A stretch of 64,000 bases of DNA from Poseidonocella sedimentorum (GTDB lineage: Bacteria; Pseudomonadota; Alphaproteobacteria; Rhodobacterales; Rhodobacteraceae): positions 248,001-312,000 of the forward strand of contig NZ_FOYI01000002.1 in the NCBI RefSeq assembly GCF_900116005.1, given 5' to 3'. This document shows positions 18,397 through 27,629 of this stretch, one piece after another. A model generated the notes under the pieces. It did not search any database, was not told the DNA's origin, and saw only the letters and a program-made list of their open reading frames with translations. How positions within the stretch are numbered: the first letter of the stretch is position 1; every line of letters starts with the position of its first letter. Made by a program: the position numbers and the translations under genes.

Positions 18397-19629
18397 TCAG
18401 TATACCTCGGCCTGGACCTCATCGAGGCGCTGGAGCACCTCTTCGAGGCTGGAGGTATCGGTCATGAAGCGCTGGAAGCCTTCCATGCCCGCCTTGGCCA
18501 TTTCGGCCGGTGCGTCGCGGTCATAGAACTGCGCGAGGCCCGCGGCAGTCGAGACCGTCGCGAAACCCTCCTGGATGAACTTGTCATCCCCGACTTCGGC
18601 CTTGGAGTTGATCGGCAGCTGGCCGATCGTCGCGTTCCACTTGGCCTGAACATCCGGCCGCGCAACGAAGGCGAGGAACTTGCGGGCGTCCTCCTTGTTC
18701 TTCGCGTTGGTCGGGATGAAGAAGGCATCCGCGGGCGCTTCCTCGGCGCGCGGCACATCGGGGTTGATCGACGGGAAGGCGAAGTAGTCGATCTGATCTT
18801 CGGTCAGACCGGCGTTCTTGAACCCGTCCACCGCGAAGTTGCCCATGACATACATCGCCGCATCGCCATTGGCGAAGGGGGCGATGGCGTCCTGCCAGCT
18901 CATGGAGGCGTGGTTGTCCACGAAGCCGCAATCGCCGATCAGCGTTTCGAAGTTGGCGAAGGTCTCGCGGATGCGATCATCGGTGTATTTGATCTTGCCG
19001 GCGGTGAGATCCATGTGGACGTCATAGCCGTTGGTCCGCAGGTTGATGTAGTCAAAGACGCCCGCCGCGGTCCAGAGGTACTTGGTCCCGATCGTGAAGG
19101 GGGTAACGCCGTTGTCCTTCATCTTGGCGCAGGCCGCGAGAAGCTCGTCCCATGTCTCGGGCTCTTCGAGCTCCAGCAGGTCGAAGATGTCTTTGCGGTA
19201 GTAGATGCCCCACTGGTAGTAGCTGTAGGGCACGCCCCAGATCTCTCCGTCGCGGCTCATGGTCGGCATGATGGCGGCGAGATCTTCGGTGAACCCTTCC
19301 TCTTCCCACAGATCGGTCACCGGCTCGAAGAGCCCGGCATCGACAAACGGCGCCATGCGGTTGCCCGGATACCAGCTCGTCACATCGGGCGCATCGGCCG
19401 TCAGGAAGTTGCGGATCGCGGTCTTGTGCGCCTCGCGGTCATTGTTGTTGACGATGACGTTGATGTCCGGGTTCTCGGCCTTGAACTGGGCGACGGCATC
19501 GTCGAACCCCTGTTTCGGCCCCGGGTTGAGATCGTCGAAGTTGATCACAAGATCCCCCGCGGCGGCCGCCCCGGCCAGACACGAGGAGATTGCAAGAGCT
19601 GCCACGGCAGCCTTGGATAGTTGAAGCAT
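18397..19629 (-). CDS. ABC transporter extracellular sugar-binding protein (family 1)
   Basis: A 410-residue periplasmic binding protein. The signal peptide is clear (KAAVAALAISSCLAGAAAAG). The mature protein has the cluster B fold typical of oligosaccharide binders, with DVTSWYPGNRMAPFVDAGLF, GVPYSYYQWGIYYRKDIFD and an aromatic-rich core. ATG at 19629 has GGAGG six bases upstream; an ATG seven codons earlier lacks this. It is the first gene of the leftward galactoside operon, immediately behind the divergent promoter region. Galactoside specificity is inferred from the adjacent alpha- and beta-galactosidases. Confidence 0.94.
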   Translation of the reverse strand: MLQLSKAAVAALAISSCLAGAAAAGDLVINFDDLNPGPKQGFDDAVAQFKAENPDINVIVNNNDREAHKTAIRNFLTADAPDVTSWYPGNRMAPFVDAGLFEPVTDLWEEEGFTEDLAAIMPTMSRDGEIWGVPYSYYQWGIYYRKDIFDLLELEEPETWDELLAACAKMKDNGVTPFTIGTKYLWTAAGVFDYINLRTNGYDVHMDLTAGKIKYTDDRIRETFANFETLIGDCGFVDNHASMSWQDAIAPFANGDAAMYVMGNFAVDGFKNAGLTEDQIDYFAFPSINPDVPRAEEAPADAFFIPTNAKNKEDARKFLAFVARPDVQAKWNATIGQLPINSKAEVGDDKFIQEGFATVSTAAGLAQFYDRDAPAEMAKAGMEGFQRFMTDTSSLEEVLQRLDEVQAEVY

Positions 19630-19654
19630 GTTGTCCTCCCTACGCTTCACTGCT

Positions 19655-19737
19655 GTTTCAAGGCGCGGATTGTTCCACTATTTGAAACTTAGTTTTGCAT
19701 ATTGAAATCATAGCCCCTGCTGGCCTATGGTTGTCAA
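19655..19737 (-). promoter_or_regulatory. divergent promoter/operator region of the galactoside operon
   Basis: On the minus strand TTGACA at 19737-19732 and TATGAT at 19712-19707 form a sigma-70-like promoter with a long 19-base spacer. Downstream of the -10 an inverted repeat GTTTCAA...TTGAAAC (19655-19661 and 19682-19688) is placed where a repressor could block transcription. GTTTCA/TGAAAC half-sites fit the kind of operator bound by IclR-family proteins, and an iclR-family gene starts 50 bases away in the other direction. The site assignment is inference. Confidence 0.55.
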
Positions 19738-19787
19738 GAGGGTATGGGCGCGCCACGACGTTGCGATCCATGCAAGGGAGGACAGCA

Positions 19788-20597
19788 ATGGCACAATCGC
19801 CGCAGGGGGACGGGACCGTCGCGAAGGCGCTGGCCGTGCTCGACATGGTCTCCGAGTTCGGGCGGCCGGTGCGGTTCGGCGAGCTGCTCGAGCGCGCGAA
19901 CTATCCCAAGGCGACGCTCTATCGCCTGGTCCAGACCCTGACCCGGCAGGGGATGCTCAGCCATGACGCCGAAACCCAGACCTACGCGCTCGGGATGCGG
20001 CTGGTGCGGATGGCGCATTCGGCCTGGCAACAGAGCTCGCTCGCGCCCATCGCGCGGCCCTTCATCGATGCGCTGAGCCGGGATCTCGGGGAGACGGTCC
20101 ACCTCGCGCAGATCGACAACGCCCAGGTGCTCTACGTCGACAAGCGCAACGCAACGCGGCCGGTGGCGATGTTTTCCGACGCGGGCAAGGTTGGGCCGGC
20201 TTATTGCACCGGAGTGGGCAAGGCGATGCTCGCCTTCCTCGATGAGGCCGCGCGCGAACATGCGCTGGACCAGCAAAGCTACCACGCCTTCACCCCGCAC
20301 ACGCTCGCCAGCCGCGAGGCGCTGGAGGCCGAGCTTGAAAACATCCGCGAGCGCGGGTTTGCCTATGATCGTGAGGAGCATGAGCCGGGTATCATCTGCG
20401 TCGCCGTTCCGATCCTGACCCGCAATCGCCGCGTCCTCGGCTCGCTCTCGATCACCACAACCACATCGCGCGCCACGCTGGACGACCTTGCAACACGCGT
20501 GCCGCGGATCGTCGACGCCGCGCGCGATATCGCCCGGGCCGCCTCCGACTGGCGCTTCCCCGAAACCGCAGGACTGACAGAACTGGTAGCCGAATAA
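19788..20597 (+). CDS. IclR-family transcriptional regulator
   Basis: A 269-residue regulator. The N-terminal winged HTH contains [20 protein letters not shown] (about residues 25-45), and the C-terminal effector domain shows [25 protein letters not shown] and the conserved [19 protein letters not shown] at 19788 follows GGGAGG by 7 bases, and the in-frame upstream extension is unsupported. It diverges from the galactoside operon and overlaps the transporter ATPase by one base (TAATG), so it very likely controls uptake and catabolism of galactosides; a galactonate-pathway intermediate is a reasonable effector. Confidence 0.93.
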   Translation: MAQSPQGDGTVAKALAVLDMVSEFGRPVRFGELLERANYPKATLYRLVQTLTRQGMLSHDAETQTYALGMRLVRMAHSAWQQSSLAPIARPFIDALSRDLGETVHLAQIDNAQVLYVDKRNATRPVAMFSDAGKVGPAYCTGVGKAMLAFLDEAAREHALDQQSYHAFTPHTLASREALEAELENIRERGFAYDREEHEPGIICVAVPILTRNRRVLGSLSITTTTSRATLDDLATRVPRIVDAARDIARAASDWRFPETAGLTELVAE

Positions 20598-21658
20598 TGT
20601 CCGGATTGAATATTTCGAACGTGATCAAGCGCTACGGCGCGACACAGGTCATTCACGGGGTCGACCTCGAAATCGAGGATGGCGAATTTTGCGTCTTTGT
20701 CGGGCCGTCGGGCTGCGGCAAGAGCACCCTGCTGCGCATGATCGCCGGCCTGGAAGAGACCACGGGCGGCACGATTCGCATCGGCGCGCGCGACGTGACC
20801 AAGCTCGATCCCGCCGAACGCGGTGTCGCCATGGTGTTCCAGACCTACGCGCTCTACCCGCATATGACGGTGGCTGAGAACATGGGGTTCGGGCTGAAGA
20901 TGAACCGCCACCCCAAAGCCGAGATCGAAGAAAAGGTCGCCGAAGCCGCGCGGATCCTGCGGCTGGAAGACTATCTCGCCCGCAAACCCAAGGCGCTGTC
21001 CGGCGGCCAGCGCCAGCGCGTCGCCATCGGCCGGGCCATCGTGCGCGGGCCGGAGGTGTTTCTCTTCGATGAGCCGCTCTCCAACCTCGATGCGGAGCTG
21101 CGCGTCGAGATGCGTGTCGAGATCGCGCGGCTGCACAAGGAGATCGGCGCAACGATGGTCTACGTGACCCATGATCAGGTCGAGGCGATGACGCTGGCCG
21201 ACAAGATCGTGGTTCTGCGCGCGGGCAAGATCGAACAGGTCGGCGCGCCGATGGATCTCTTCCGCGATCCGGACAACAAGTTCGTCGCCGGGTTCATCGG
21301 CTCACCTTCGATGAATTTCCTCGACGGGGAGGCGCGCGGCGGGGCGATCCTTTGCCCCGGCCTCGGGGATGATCAATTCGCGGCACCGGCTTCTCTGACC
21401 GGCGATCAGGCGGTCACGGTTGGGGTGCGCCCCTCCCATATCGCGATCGATCCGGCGGGGCAGAGCCACAGCGTCGATCTGACGGAATCGCTCGGCGGGA
21501 CGTCCTACATCTATCTTCGCCACAAAGAGACCGGTGAGCGGATCATCGTTGAAGCCGGCGAAATGGCCCCCGCACCCGAAGGCGCGTCGGTCGGCCTGAA
21601 GATCGAAATGGACCGAATCATGCTATTTGATCGCGAGACCGAGCAGCGCATCCGCTGA
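20597..21658 (+). CDS. ABC sugar transporter ATP-binding protein (MalK/UgpC/MsmK type)
   Basis: A 353-residue ATPase. Walker A is [11 protein letters not shown], the Q-loop [14 protein letters not shown], signature [16 protein letters not shown], Walker [17 protein letters not shown] and the switch histidine [12 protein letters not shown]. The C-terminal 110 residues form the MalK-type TOBE regulatory domain ([11 protein letters not shown]). It is encoded apart from its permeases, on the opposite strand with the regulator, but no other importer nearby lacks an ATPase, so it most likely energises the galactoside system. Confidence 0.94.
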   Translation: MSGLNISNVIKRYGATQVIHGVDLEIEDGEFCVFVGPSGCGKSTLLRMIAGLEETTGGTIRIGARDVTKLDPAERGVAMVFQTYALYPHMTVAENMGFGLKMNRHPKAEIEEKVAEAARILRLEDYLARKPKALSGGQRQRVAIGRAIVRGPEVFLFDEPLSNLDAELRVEMRVEIARLHKEIGATMVYVTHDQVEAMTLADKIVVLRAGKIEQVGAPMDLFRDPDNKFVAGFIGSPSMNFLDGEARGGAILCPGLGDDQFAAPASLTGDQAVTVGVRPSHIAIDPAGQSHSVDLTESLGGTSYIYLRHKETGERIIVEAGEMAPAPEGASVGLKIEMDRIMLFDRETEQRIR

Positions 21659-21668
21659 CGTGCGGCGA

Positions 21669-21690
21669 GCTTGGGCCCGATAGCCCAAGC
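21669..21690 (+). terminator. perfect 8-bp hairpin after the ABC ATPase gene
   Basis: GCTTGGGC-ccgata-GCCCAAGC, 11 bases past the ATPase stop. There is no U-tract, so it may act as an RNA 3'-end stabiliser or a Rho-influenced terminator. It is the first of two adjacent hairpins in this convergent gap. Confidence 0.6.
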
Positions 21691-21713
21691 CCGATTGGCC
21701 CCGACCGGAACAG

Positions 21714-21734
21714 CCCGGGCCCGATCAGCCCGGG
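21714..21734. terminator. second hairpin, overlapping the grpE stop region
   Basis: CCCGGGC-ccgatca-GCCCGGG. Its loop begins with the same ccgat as the neighbouring hairpin, and the right arm lies in the last codons of grpE on the minus strand. Together the two hairpins separate the convergent ATPase and grpE transcripts. Confidence 0.55.
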
Positions 21735-22285
21735 TTCGACGAGACCCCGACGGCGGCGGGGCGCAGCAGTCGATCATGCAGCATGAAACCCTCGGCCGAG
21801 ACCTGGATGATGTCGCCCGCCTTGGTATCGGGCAGCGGCGCTTCGAACATCGCCTCGTGCATCTGCGGGTCGAATTTCTCGCCCACTTTCGGGGAGATCA
21901 CGGTGATGCCGTGTTTTTCGAAGATCGACTGCAGCTCGCGCAGGGTCAGCTCGACCCCTTCGATGAGCGCCTTGGCGCCTTCGCGCTGCTCGTCATTGGC
22001 AGCATCCAGCGCGCGCTTGAGGTTGTCATAGACCGGCAGCATGTCCCGCGCGAGACGCGAACCGCCGTATTGCTCCGCCTCGCGGCGTTGCTTGTCGGCC
22101 CGCTTGCGGGTGTTTTCCGCCTCGGCCAGAGCCCGGACAAACTTGTCCTTGTAATCGTCGCGCTCCGCGCGCAGCTCCTCAACTTCCAACGCCTCTTCGT
22201 CGATTTCTTCCATTTCAGCCGCGAGTTCTTCCGCCTCGGCGTCTGCGATCTCGTCGAGAAATTCGTTTGCGTTCGGCTCTGCCAT
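21725..22285 (-). CDS. grpE: Nucleotide exchange factor GrpE
   Basis: A 186-residue DnaK cochaperone. An acidic N-terminal region leads into a long coiled coil (VEELRAERDDYKDKFVRALAEAENTRKRADK) and then the beta-wing head with FEKHGITVISPKVGEKFDPQMHEAMFEAP. It promotes ADP release from DnaK. It lies 9 bases after hrcA in one leftward transcript, the usual alphaproteobacterial hrcA-grpE pairing; dnaKJ are not in the window. Confidence 0.96.
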   Translation of the reverse strand: MAEPNANEFLDEIADAEAEELAAEMEEIDEEALEVEELRAERDDYKDKFVRALAEAENTRKRADKQRREAEQYGGSRLARDMLPVYDNLKRALDAANDEQREGAKALIEGVELTLRELQSIFEKHGITVISPKVGEKFDPQMHEAMFEAPLPDTKAGDIIQVSAEGFMLHDRLLRPAAVGVSSNPG

Positions 22286-22294
22286 TGTTCACCT

Positions 22295-23359
22295 CTAAGA
22301 GCGGTCGGAGATCAGCTTGCCGACCAACTGTGCCGTGTAATCCACAATCGGCACGATCCGTCCATAGTTCAGGCGCGTGGGCCCAATGACGCCAACCGCA
22401 CCGACAATCTTACGATCCGCGTTCATATAGGGAGAAACCACCAGAGAGGAACCCGAAAGTGAGAAAAGTTTGTTCTCCGAACCGATAAAAATGCGCACGC
22501 CATCGCCTTCATCGGTGAGCTGAAGGAAGTCGGCGATATCGCGCTTGCGTTCGAGATCGTCAAAGAGCTCGCGAATACGGTCCAGCTCGGCGGCCTCGCC
22601 CTCGTTGCCCAGCAGATTCGCCCGCCCGCGCACGATCAGCCGCTCCGGCCCCTCCTCGCCCTCGGCCCAAAGCGCGGTTCCCTTCTCGACCATGACGCTC
22701 GCCAGCGTGTCCAACTCCCGCCGCCGGCGGTCGATCTCGCGCCGGATGACGGTCTGAAGCTCGGTGATCGTTCGGCCCTCGGCCAAAGCATTGAGGAAAT
22801 TCGCCGCTTCGCGCATCGAACTCGGCGTTTGGCCCGTCGGCGGGGCAAAGATCCGGTTTTCCACATGACCATCGGCAAAGACCAGCACCGCAAGCGCGCG
22901 GTCATGGGCGAGGCTGACGAATTCGATATGCTTGATCGGCGCTTCTCGCTTCGGCGCCAACACCAGCGAAGCGCCGCGCGTCACGCCCGACAGCGCTGTA
23001 CCGACCTCGTCAAGCAGGCCCGCCACATCCGAGCTCTTGCCCGAAACTGTTGCATCGATTCGCTCGCGGTCTTCGTTGTCGAGATTGCGGACCTCCAGCA
23101 GCCCGTCGACAAACATCCGCAATCCCTGTTGCGTCGGGATACGGCCCGCCGAAACATGCGGGCTGTCAAGCAGGCCGAGATATTCGAGATCCTGCATCAC
23201 ATTGCGGATCGTGGCGGCGCTGATCTTTTCGCTGAAATCGCGTGTGAGCGTCCGGCTACCCACTGGATCGCCGGTCGCAAGATAGCCTTCGACCACCCGG
23301 CGAAACACTTCGCGCGAGCGTTCATTCATTTCTTCGAGGATTCGCGCTTGTTCTGTCAT
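22295..23359 (-). CDS. hrcA: Heat-inducible transcription repressor HrcA
   Basis: A 354-residue repressor of class I heat-shock genes. The winged-helix domain contains the hallmark GYLATGDPVGSRTLTRDF and ISAATIRNVMQDLEYLGLLDSPHVSAGRIPT. The GAF-like and C-terminal domains follow (FIGSENKLFSLSGSSLVVSPY). ATG at 23359 gives a standard start; in-frame codons further upstream have no support. I see no CIRCE element (TTAGCACTC-N9-GAGTGCTAA) directly before hrcA, so this transcript may be controlled differently from groESL. It diverges from rph. Confidence 0.95.
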   Translation of the reverse strand: MTEQARILEEMNERSREVFRRVVEGYLATGDPVGSRTLTRDFSEKISAATIRNVMQDLEYLGLLDSPHVSAGRIPTQQGLRMFVDGLLEVRNLDNEDRERIDATVSGKSSDVAGLLDEVGTALSGVTRGASLVLAPKREAPIKHIEFVSLAHDRALAVLVFADGHVENRIFAPPTGQTPSSMREAANFLNALAEGRTITELQTVIRREIDRRRRELDTLASVMVEKGTALWAEGEEGPERLIVRGRANLLGNEGEAAELDRIRELFDDLERKRDIADFLQLTDEGDGVRIFIGSENKLFSLSGSSLVVSPYMNADRKIVGAVGVIGPTRLNYGRIVPIVDYTAQLVGKLISDRS

Positions 23360-23470
23360 CGGTCTTTGACCCCTTACATTCATTAAAGGTCGCCCGTCTC
23401 GAACGTCAATCTTGCTTGCGTTCCTGAGCATGGGAAGAGTATCCCCGCGCCAGACAAAATGGAGAGAGAG

Positions 23471-24187
23471 ATGCGACCTTCCGGCAGACGTCTTGATGAA
23501 ATGCGCGCGGTTTCGATCGAAACGAACGTGAGCAAACATGCCGAAGGGTCCTGCTTGATCCGGATGGGCGACACCCACGTGCTCTGCACCGCGACGCTCG
23601 AAGAGCGCGTACCGCCGTTCGTCAAGGGGACCGGGCTAGGCTGGGTCACTGCGGAATACGGGATGCTCCCGCGCTCCACGACCAGCCGGATGCGGCGCGA
23701 GGCCTCGGCCGGCAAGCAAGGCGGCCGGACGGTGGAGATCCAACGGCTGATCGGGCGCGCACTGCGCGCCGGCGTCGATCGGGTGGCCCTCGGCGAGCGA
23801 CAGATCACCGTGGACTGCGACGTGATCCAGGCCGATGGCGGAACCCGCTGCGCCTCGATCACCGGCGGCTGGGTCGCGCTGCGGCTCGCGGTCAACAAGC
23901 TGATGAAGGCGGGCGACGTGCTGAGCGATCCCCTGCCCTCGCCGGTCGCCGCGGTGTCCTGCGGGATCTATGCCGGGCAAGCCGTTCTTGATCTGGATTA
24001 CCCCGAAGACAGTCAGGCGGGCGTGGATGGCAATTTCATCATGCTCGGGACAGGCGATCTGATCGAGGTGCAAATGTCGGCAGAAGGCAAGACCTTCTCG
24101 CGCGATCAAATGGACGCTCTCATGGGGCTCGCGGACAAGGGCGTTGGCGAGCTCGTCGCGCTGCAAACCGAGGTCACCAGTGCGTAA
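23471..24187 (+). CDS. rph: Ribonuclease PH
   Basis: A 238-residue 3'-5' phosphorolytic exoribonuclease that trims tRNA 3' ends, exactly family length. Motifs: [12 protein letters not shown] at the start, [33 protein letters not shown] and the phosphate-site [20 protein letters not shown]-type block. ATG at 23471 is preceded by GGAGAGAG; the ATG four codons earlier is less well placed. It heads the rph-rdgB-hemW cluster, with the next gene overlapping it by 8 bases. Confidence 0.96.
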   Translation: MRPSGRRLDEMRAVSIETNVSKHAEGSCLIRMGDTHVLCTATLEERVPPFVKGTGLGWVTAEYGMLPRSTTSRMRREASAGKQGGRTVEIQRLIGRALRAGVDRVALGERQITVDCDVIQADGGTRCASITGGWVALRLAVNKLMKAGDVLSDPLPSPVAAVSCGIYAGQAVLDLDYPEDSQAGVDGNFIMLGTGDLIEVQMSAEGKTFSRDQMDALMGLADKGVGELVALQTEVTSA

Positions 24188-24788
24188 GCTCACCGACACC
24201 ACGCTCGTGCTTGCCAGCCACAACGCAGGCAAGCTGCGCGAGATATCGGCGCTGCTGGAGCCCTTTGGCAAAACGGTTAAATCAGCCGGTGACTTCGGCT
24301 TGGACGAGCCGGAAGAAACCGAAGACAGCTTCGCCGGCAACGCCCGGATCAAGGCGCACTATGCGGCGAAGAAGACCGGCCTCCCGGCGCTTTCGGATGA
24401 CAGTGGTATAACCGTAGACGCCCTCGGCGGCGCGCCCGGCGTCTACACCGCGGATTGGGCGGAAACCGGTCAGGGCCGGGATTTCGTCATGGCGATGACG
24501 CGCGTCTGGAACGAGCTCGAAGCCGCCGGGGCCCCCACCCCGCGCAGCGCGGCGTTCCATTGCACCCTATGCCTCGCGTGGCCCGATGGCCATGACGAGC
24601 TGTTCGAAGGCATCGTGCGCGGGCAAGTGGTCTGGCCGATGCGCGGAGACCGGGGCTTCGGTTTCGACCCGGTATTCCTCCCCGATGGCGAGCGCGAAAC
24701 CTTCGGCGAGATGGACCCGGAAATGAAGCACCGGATGTCTCACCGGGCCATGGCCTTCGGAAAATTTGTCGCGGGCAGTCTTGACTGA
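24180..24788 (+). CDS. rdgB: Non-canonical purine NTP pyrophosphatase (RdgB/HAM1)
   Basis: A 202-residue house-cleaning enzyme that hydrolyses dITP, ITP and XTP to monophosphates. It starts with the substrate motif [13 protein letters not shown] and has FAGNARIKA, the catalytic [15 protein letters not shown] and [12 protein letters not shown] followed by [11 protein letters not shown]. The only start that avoids a long extension inside rph is GTG at 24180, which overlaps the rph stop by 8 bases. Translation is probably coupled. Confidence 0.95.
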   Translation: MRKLTDTTLVLASHNAGKLREISALLEPFGKTVKSAGDFGLDEPEETEDSFAGNARIKAHYAAKKTGLPALSDDSGITVDALGGAPGVYTADWAETGQGRDFVMAMTRVWNELEAAGAPTPRSAAFHCTLCLAWPDGHDELFEGIVRGQVVWPMRGDRGFGFDPVFLPDGERETFGEMDPEMKHRMSHRAMAFGKFVAGSLD

Positions 24789-25932
24789 GGATTGGCGCAA
24801 CGGCGGCTTCGGGCTCTACCTTCACTGGCCGTTTTGCGAAGCCAAGTGCCCCTATTGCGATTTCAACAGCCACGTGTCCCGCACGATTGACCAGACGCGC
24901 TGGCGCGACGCCTATCTATCTGAAATAGAACGAGTTTCCAGTGAAACAGATGGGCGTGTCCTCAATTCCGTGTTCTTCGGGGGCGGCACGCCGAGCCTGA
25001 TGTCGCCCGATCTCGTCGGATCCATCCTTGAGAAAATCCGATCAAGCTGGCCGATCGCCAACGATCTCGAAGTCACGATGGAAGCGAACCCCAGTTCCGT
25101 GGAAGCGGGGCGGTTCGCCGGGTATCGGGATGCGGGGGTGAACCGCGTCTCCGTCGGGGTTCAGGCGCTGAACGACCGGGATCTCCGGCGTTTGGGCCGG
25201 CTCCATTCCACAGAGGAAGCGCGCCGGGCCATCGAGATCGCGCAGCAGACCTTTGACCGCATGTCCTTCGACCTTATCTATGCGCGCCAGGATCAGACCC
25301 TCGAGGATTGGTCCCGGGAGTTGACGGAGGCGCTCGGCATGGCTGCGGGGCATCTCTCGCTTTACCAATTGACGGTCGAGCCGGACACCGTTTTTGGCAA
25401 ACGTCACGCGCTTGGGCATCTCAAAGGGCTGCCCGATGAAGATCTCTCCGCCGATTTGTATGAGCTCACGCAGGACATCACCGAGGCAGCGGGCTATCCG
25501 GCCTATGAGATCTCCAATCACGCAATGCCAGGCCACGGCTCGGCGCATAACCTGATCTATTGGCGTTACGGCGATTTCGCCGGCATCGGGCCGGGCGCGC
25601 ATGGGCGGTTGACGCTGAACGGTCAGCGCGTCGCGACCTCAACGCAACTCCTCCCCGGCGCATGGTTAAGCGCGGTCGATGACGGGCTGGGCGAATTGCA
25701 ACGGACTGTTCTGGGACATGACGATGCCGCTTCGGAATATGCGCTCATGTCGATGCGATTGACCGAAGGTATGTCGCTCAACCGTTTCCGGACACTCAGC
25801 GGTCGCGAATTGGACCCGGACGCGATTGATGAGCTACAAGAATTGGGCCTGATCTGGACGCGCGCGGAGCAGATCGGCGCAACACGGAGCGGCCGCGCCG
25901 TTCTGAACGCTATCCTGGCAAAGCTGCTCTAG
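24781..25932 (+). CDS. hemW: Radical SAM heme chaperone HemW
   Basis: About 383 residues. The 4Fe-4S radical SAM motif CEAKCPYCDFNSH lies at about residue 20, followed by VFFGGGTPSLMSP, EANPSSVEAG and GVQALNDRDLRRLGRLHS. It lacks the extended N-terminus of true coproporphyrinogen oxidase HemN and matches HemW, which delivers heme to apo-enzymes. No ATG is available: TTG at 24781, overlapping the rdgB stop, is the best start, with another TTG at 24766. The stop abuts the parB stop with no gap. Confidence 0.92.
   Translation: MTEDWRNGGFGLYLHWPFCEAKCPYCDFNSHVSRTIDQTRWRDAYLSEIERVSSETDGRVLNSVFFGGGTPSLMSPDLVGSILEKIRSSWPIANDLEVTMEANPSSVEAGRFAGYRDAGVNRVSVGVQALNDRDLRRLGRLHSTEEARRAIEIAQQTFDRMSFDLIYARQDQTLEDWSRELTEALGMAAGHLSLYQLTVEPDTVFGKRHALGHLKGLPDEDLSADLYELTQDITEAAGYPAYEISNHAMPGHGSAHNLIYWRYGDFAGIGPGAHGRLTLNGQRVATSTQLLPGAWLSAVDDGLGELQRTVLGHDDAASEYALMSMRLTEGMSLNRFRTLSGRELDPDAIDELQELGLIWTRAEQIGATRSGRAVLNAILAKLL
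24933..24948. other. degenerate parS-like site inside hemW
   Basis: AGTTTCCAGTGAAACA matches 13 of 16 bases of TGTTTCACGTGAAACA and keeps the right half-site GTGAAACA intact. It lies about 3.3 kb from the nearer perfect parS. It may be a weak ParB site or coincidence. Confidence 0.25.
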
Positions 25933-26832
25933 TCACAGACCGCCAAGCAGTTGGCAAAGTTCATCCAATTGCTCCAAGGACTTATACTGAATCGTCACGC
26001 GGCCCCGCTCCGTCCCCGGATCATGCTCGACAACCACCGACATTTTGAGATTTGCAGTAAGATCCGCCTCCAGAGCGCGGGTATCGGCGTCCTTATCAGG
26101 CGCGATCAACTTGCGTTTCTTGATCCGCGCAGCTGGATTATCTGACCCGGACTTGGCCAGTTTTTCGGCCTGACGTACCGACAGGCCCTCATTGATGATC
26201 TTTTCTGCAAGTTCAACATCTTGCGGGTGGCCAACGAGCGTACGTGCGTGCCCGGCCGACAAGCGCCCTGCGGCCACATGGTCCTGAATCTGTTCCGGCA
26301 GGTTGAGCAACCGCAAAAGGTTCGCAATGTGGCTCCGGCTCTTGCTCAGAGCTTTCGAGATTTGCTCCTGAGTGTGGCCGAAACGATCCATGAGCTGGCG
26401 ATAGCCAAGCGCCTCCTCGATCGCGTTAAGCTCTTCGCGCTGGATGTTCTCGATGATGGCGATCTCAAGCACATCCGAGTCAGACAATTCGCGAACAATG
26501 ACTGGCAGCTCATGCAACTGCGCCAGCTGAGAGGCGCGCCAACGACGCTCACCCGCCACGATCTGGTAGTGATCGGCCTCATCAATTCGGCGCACGATGA
26601 GTGGCTGAATGACGCCCTTCTCACGAATTGAGTCGGCAAGCCCCTGCAATTCATCCTCGGAAAATCGCTTCCGCGGCTGATCCGGATTGGGTTGAATTTG
26701 TTCAATCGGCAGAAAACGCTCGGTCTTCGCGCTAACCCCTGCGCCCGTCGCATCGGAGGCGACATTCACATCTGCCATGAGCGCAGAGAGCCCGCGCCCC
26801 AATCCACGGCTTTTGGATTTCGGGTCCCTCAT
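25933..26832 (-). CDS. parB: Chromosome partitioning protein ParB
   Basis: A 299-residue CTP-dependent DNA clamp. The N-terminal ParA-stimulating motif is RGLGRGLSALMADV. The CTPase/ParB-N domain has IQPNPDQPRKRF, the GERRWRA box and ENIQREELNAIEEA. The HTH TQEQISKALSKSRSHIANLL reads parS, and a C-terminal dimerisation segment follows. It would load at the two perfect parS palindromes found 1.4 and 3.3 kb upstream. It forms one transcript with parA (8-base gap). Confidence 0.97.
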   Translation of the reverse strand: MRDPKSKSRGLGRGLSALMADVNVASDATGAGVSAKTERFLPIEQIQPNPDQPRKRFSEDELQGLADSIREKGVIQPLIVRRIDEADHYQIVAGERRWRASQLAQLHELPVIVRELSDSDVLEIAIIENIQREELNAIEEALGYRQLMDRFGHTQEQISKALSKSRSHIANLLRLLNLPEQIQDHVAAGRLSAGHARTLVGHPQDVELAEKIINEGLSVRQAEKLAKSGSDNPAARIKKRKLIAPDKDADTRALEADLTANLKMSVVVEHDPGTERGRVTIQYKSLEQLDELCQLLGGL

Positions 26833-26840
26833 CGTGAATC

Positions 26841-27626
26841 CTATCCTAACTCTTTGTTTTTATTTATTATTTCGTGTGCAAGCCGCCTGTACGCCTGCGC
26901 GCCGATCGAGTAGCGATCATATTCATGGACGGACAACCCATGCGATGGCGCTTCGCTCAAACGAACGTTCCGTGGAATTCTCGTGTCAAACACCAAATGC
27001 CCCAGGTGCTCCCGCGCGTCTTTCTCGACTTGCAGCGACAGGTTGTTCCGTTTGTCGAACATCGTGAGCACGACACCCTCTATTCGAAGCTCTGGATTCG
27101 CTGTTTCACGGATCTCGCGGATGGTAACCATGAGCTGCGAAAGCCCTTCCAATGCAAAAAACTCTGACTGCAGAGGCACCAAAATCGAATCCGCCGCGAC
27201 AATGGCGTTGATCGTGAGAATATTCAGCGATGGTGGACAATCCAGAAAAATGTATTCGTAGCCTGCCAGCGTTGAAGCGTCCGAGCGAAGGATCTCTTTC
27301 AGCAAAAAGCTGCGATTTTCCTGAGTGACCAGGTCCAGATCGACAGAGCTCAGATCTGTGTTCGACACGATAATGTCGAGATTTTCGACGTCTGTTGGAA
27401 TCGAAGCGGCGTCCAGTCCCACGTCCTCGAAAAGCAGATCGTACGTCGTCAGATCGCGTGATTCCGGATCAGACCCAAGGCCAGTCGAGGCGTTTCCTTG
27501 AGGATCAATATCAATGATCAACGATCTGTGGCCCAGCTCAGCCAGAGCGGCTGCCAGGTTGATCGTCGTCGTTGTCTTGCCCACGCCGCCTTTTTGGTTG
27601 GCGACCGCTATCACTTTGGTTTTCAA
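26841..27626 (-). CDS. parA: Chromosome partitioning ATPase ParA
   Basis: A 261-residue Walker-type ATPase that moves the ParB-parS complex. It has the deviant Walker A KGGVGKTTTTINLAAAL at the N-terminus, the switch I DIDPQGNASTGLG and Walker B FLDCPPSLNILT. The start is TTG at 27626, right after the in-frame rsmG stop, with GTG at 27614 as an alternative; no ATG fits. The gene is visibly AT-richer than most of the window. Confidence 0.96.
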   Translation of the reverse strand: MKTKVIAVANQKGGVGKTTTTINLAAALAELGHRSLIIDIDPQGNASTGLGSDPESRDLTTYDLLFEDVGLDAASIPTDVENLDIIVSNTDLSSVDLDLVTQENRSFLLKEILRSDASTLAGYEYIFLDCPPSLNILTINAIVAADSILVPLQSEFFALEGLSQLMVTIREIRETANPELRIEGVVLTMFDKRNNLSLQVEKDAREHLGHLVFDTRIPRNVRLSEAPSHGLSVHEYDRYSIGAQAYRRLAHEIINKNKELG

Positions 27627-27629
27627 CGG

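Noticed and set aside
23360-23470. CIRCE operator expected before hrcA
   Set aside because: Neither TTAGCACTC nor its inverted partner GAGTGCTAA was found in the gap between hrcA and rph.
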